64,000 nt of DNA, from contig CM046836.1 in assembly GCA_025618425.1 (NCBI GenBank), positions 11,400,061-11,464,060 of the forward strand, given 5' to 3'. Made by a program: the position numbers and the translations under genes. The notes beneath the pieces are model-generated. The model saw only the letters and a program-made list of their open reading frames with translations. It made no database searches and had not been told where the DNA came from. This document shows positions 46,991 to 64,000 of the stretch, piece after piece; position 1 is the first letter of the stretch, and every line of letters starts with the position of its first letter. The DNA comes from Heliocidaris tuberculata. Its lineage: Eukaryota > Echinodermata > Echinoidea > Camarodonta > Echinometridae.

Positions 46991-48515
46991 CTTTGGTTTT
47001 GTCACAATCTTAGAGGGTATCATTTACCTTGACCCGAGGGCTCTTTCATTCTTCCGAAATAACTCTTGTCTCATTTATACATTATATCAATTTTTATGTT
47101 AACTATCCAGCCACTATATAAGAATGTTTATGTTAGTAACGAATATGGCTAATATTGCAGTAATGTTCCAGTAGATAGCTTTTTCTCTAGTTACGCTTAG
47201 ATGATTCTCACTTATTTTTTGATTCATTCTTCATAGTAACTCAAAAGGCTGCAAAAAAAACAACAAACACACACACACACACACACGCACGCGCACACAC
47301 AAAGTTACCCTCTAGCATAATCAGCTTTGATTTAAAACAAAATATATTCAGAAAGATATATCTCTTGATTTGTATGATTATGATCATGATTCGTATATTG
47401 AAGTGCCTTTGGTCTATGGCAGGTGCAATTAATGACTTTGTTGAAAGAAATTGTCAAGCGTGGATCTGTTTCCTTTTACTCTCTTTCAGATAAGTCTTAT
47501 ACTTCAACCCACTCCTATCCGACATAACGCGTCATCGTTGTCATTGTTTTAAATATAGGGTAACTCCGAGCTGCGTCTTAATAATAAACCACGACTATCA
47601 CCATCAATTGGTTCTAAGAAGATGGCTATATCTTAAGCGAGCCAAACGAAACTGTAACATAAATTATTAAAAATGACATTAAAGTTAATGCATTCATTCC
47701 TGAATAAATTATGATTCTTACGGTAGTCAAGGATATAAGGCCATCTTTGTCAATTTTCAATACAAAAAAAAATACTGTATTACAGTAAATTACTGGCAAT
47801 TCGGCTGCACAGTAAAATACTTTATCATTTATAGTTAAATACTGTATTTTTACAGTTATATACCGCTGTTTACCGTTTAACTGTAGAATAAACGGTACAA
47901 TACCGTGAAAAATACAGTATAATTTACTGCACAGCGGGTTGCCAGTAATTTACTGTTAATTCCTACAGTAATTTTTTTTACAGTATGTAAATGATTAAAC
48001 AATGAAGTTTTATGTACTTAATATATTGTTTCTTATAAAATCTCTGTCTTATTATGTGTACTAAGTTTGATTGTTTCGTATATAAAGCTATGTATAAATA
48101 AAACACACAAAAAATTATATAAACAGGAACTCATTTTCCAAAACAAATCACATAAATTTTCTTATTTTTATGTGTACAATTGAACATACAGTGTGTCAGT
48201 GTCTGAAATAGATGTACATTTACAGTAGCAACGTTCTTAATGGGAATAAACATGGTCTAATTTTCTACTTGAAAAGTTATCTTTTCGTCACCCTCTTGGC
48301 CCTTTTTCCTCATTCATTGTAAGGCTTGTAAAATTGTTGACTTCTTAATTGGTTCAATTTATCTAATACTAGTAAATGAAATAAGTGAAAGAACGAAACT
48401 GGCATATGAGTGCCGGAAATTTTCAAGTATGATTTCCTGGATTCAAAACAATTTTCATGAGTAGGAAAAGGGTTTAAAAAAAAAAGAAAAGAAGAAGAAC
48501 TAAGGGGAAGTGATA

Positions 48516-48564
<49 letters not shown>

Positions 48565-49059
48565 AGAAATAAAATCTCTTTGAAGGAAAAACAAACGAAC
48601 ATAGAAGGCAGATCTGATACAAGATTTACAGGGCACATGCAGGCTGGGGTGGGGGCATCGATTAAACTCGGTGAATGAATTACAAATTAACAAGGCCATC
48701 GCTTTAGGGAAGGGTGCGGGAAGGGTCCTATTGTCTTCTTTTCCCATCCTTTTACCACTCTCCCTTTTCCCCTTTTCTCTCTTTCTCCCTCCCCCCTTTC
48801 TCGCCATTCAATACATCCCTGAATTAGCTACCCCTCTGCAGGAGAATAAGAAGAAAAAAGGGATCTCCAAGGACGATGAAAGAATGATTGTGATAGAAAA
48901 CTAGAGAAGAACGTTGAACAAAAATGGAAAGTACTTTATGAAAGAGAAAATGTAGAAGGGGGAGAATCGCTGAAGGAAAAGGAAAAAGGAAAATGGTGTG
49001 ATGTATGTGTGAAAGAAAATTATTAAACTTGATTTAACCGTAGATGGGGCTCGACTACT
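46991..49059. other. Intergenic region before the SEC14L1-like gene
   Basis: No gene recognised. It contains (CA)n near 47268-47300, the palindromic MITE, a (GA)n run at 48522-48560 and a CT-rich segment near 48738-48802. ORFs here are low-complexity artefacts. Confidence 0.55.
47762..47987. mobile_element. Palindromic AT-rich MITE
   Basis: The left arm has aaatactgtattacagtaaa and ttactggcaa. The right arm carries the reverse complement (ttgccagtaatttactgt, ctacagtaatttttttt). The centre repeats tactgta and ccgtttaactgtag words. About 225 bp with no ORF. Confidence 0.65.
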
Positions 49060-49311
49060 GATGAAGAAGGATGCAGGCGAATACGCAAGCCAGCGCCCAT
49101 CGCATCCCAGCTAGCTAAAGCCGTGCGGCCGCGCCGGCCGACAGGCTCTAGCCTGCCCGGTCGATCCCGTTGCATTGCTTGCATGCGATATCCCGCCGGC
49201 CGGTCGCGTCGGTCATCAACATATCATATGCGGCGGCAGTGGAAAGGGCGGATTTGAAGAAGGCCGATGCGATCATTCAAATGTCGGTACATAATTTACA
49301 AATAGTAAAGG
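49060..49311 (+). promoter_or_regulatory. GC/CpG-rich 5' region of the SEC14L1-like gene
   Basis: Clearly richer in CG than anything around it (for example gtgcggccgcgccggccgac and cccgccggccggtcgcgtcg). It ends directly at the start codon at 49312. I infer proximal promoter plus 5' UTR. No TATA box assigned. Confidence 0.5.

Positions 49312-64000
<14,689 letters not shown>

Overview
This is animal genomic DNA. Genes are split by many GT-AG introns, exons are short, and introns are AT-rich and full of microsatellites, tRNA-type SINEs, LINE remnants and small inverted-repeat DNA transposons. The protein matches (Hrs/HGS, monoamine-oxidase-like enzymes, an intronless rhodopsin-type GPCR, SEC14L1), the frequent tacatgta words and the repeat spectrum suggest a marine invertebrate deuterostome. 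A sea-urchin-like echinoderm is the best guess; genus and species cannot be read from this window. No bacterial-type operons, CRISPR arrays or viral genes were seen. 

Layout. (1) 1-7527 (+) is the 3' part of an HGS/Hrs gene: UIM, coiled coil, Q/P-rich tail and a C-terminal LISFE; the VHS and FYVE exons lie upstream of the window. (2) 7.9-14.3 kb is intergenic, with a piggyBac-like MITE, a SINE whose promoter resembles Alu/7SL, and a 1.7-kb hAT-like element with GGACTC arrays. (3) 14343-31383 (+) is a complete 11-exon monoamine-oxidase-like gene. Its 5.7-kb intron 2 carries an intronless GPCR on the opposite strand (18543-19499). Other introns hold a pure (GAA)~60 tract, a broken LINE, two tRNA-type SINEs and a 27-bp minisatellite. 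(4) 31.4-36.8 kb is intergenic. (5) 36795-46757 (+) is a tandem paralogue of the oxidase with the same 11-exon structure and phases. (6) 46.8-49.3 kb is intergenic and ends in a GC/CpG-rich promoter-like segment. (7) 49312 to beyond the right edge (+) is a SEC14L1-like gene. Its 21-codon first exon and its PRELI-domain second exon (63041-63190) are separated by a 13.7-kb intron. 

How the genes relate. HGS (ESCRT-0, endosomal sorting) and SEC14L1 (PRELI plus SEC14 lipid-binding protein) are conserved single genes flanking a local expansion of amine oxidases. Both oxidases keep the FAD-binding motifs, the GGC cysteine used by MAO for covalent FAD, the lysine near the flavin and a C-terminal hydrophobic tail. 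In both, the first aromatic-cage tyrosine (after the FAD cysteine) is proline; in copy 2 the second is phenylalanine. 

The most notable non-genic structure is a 2,067-bp element at 56441-58507 in SEC14L1 intron 1. It has 135-bp terminal inverted repeats (134/135 identical), a 9-bp target duplication (CAAAATGAT) and an internal palindrome of mirrored GGACAACTACCCCC-type units, resembling Foldback/MULE-NOF (Rehavkus) transposons. Several other hairpins built from short repeated units (around 22.2, 31.8, 40.7, 41.1 and 41.8 kb) look similar in design. Exon borders, TIRs and TSDs were read by eye; no database search was run.
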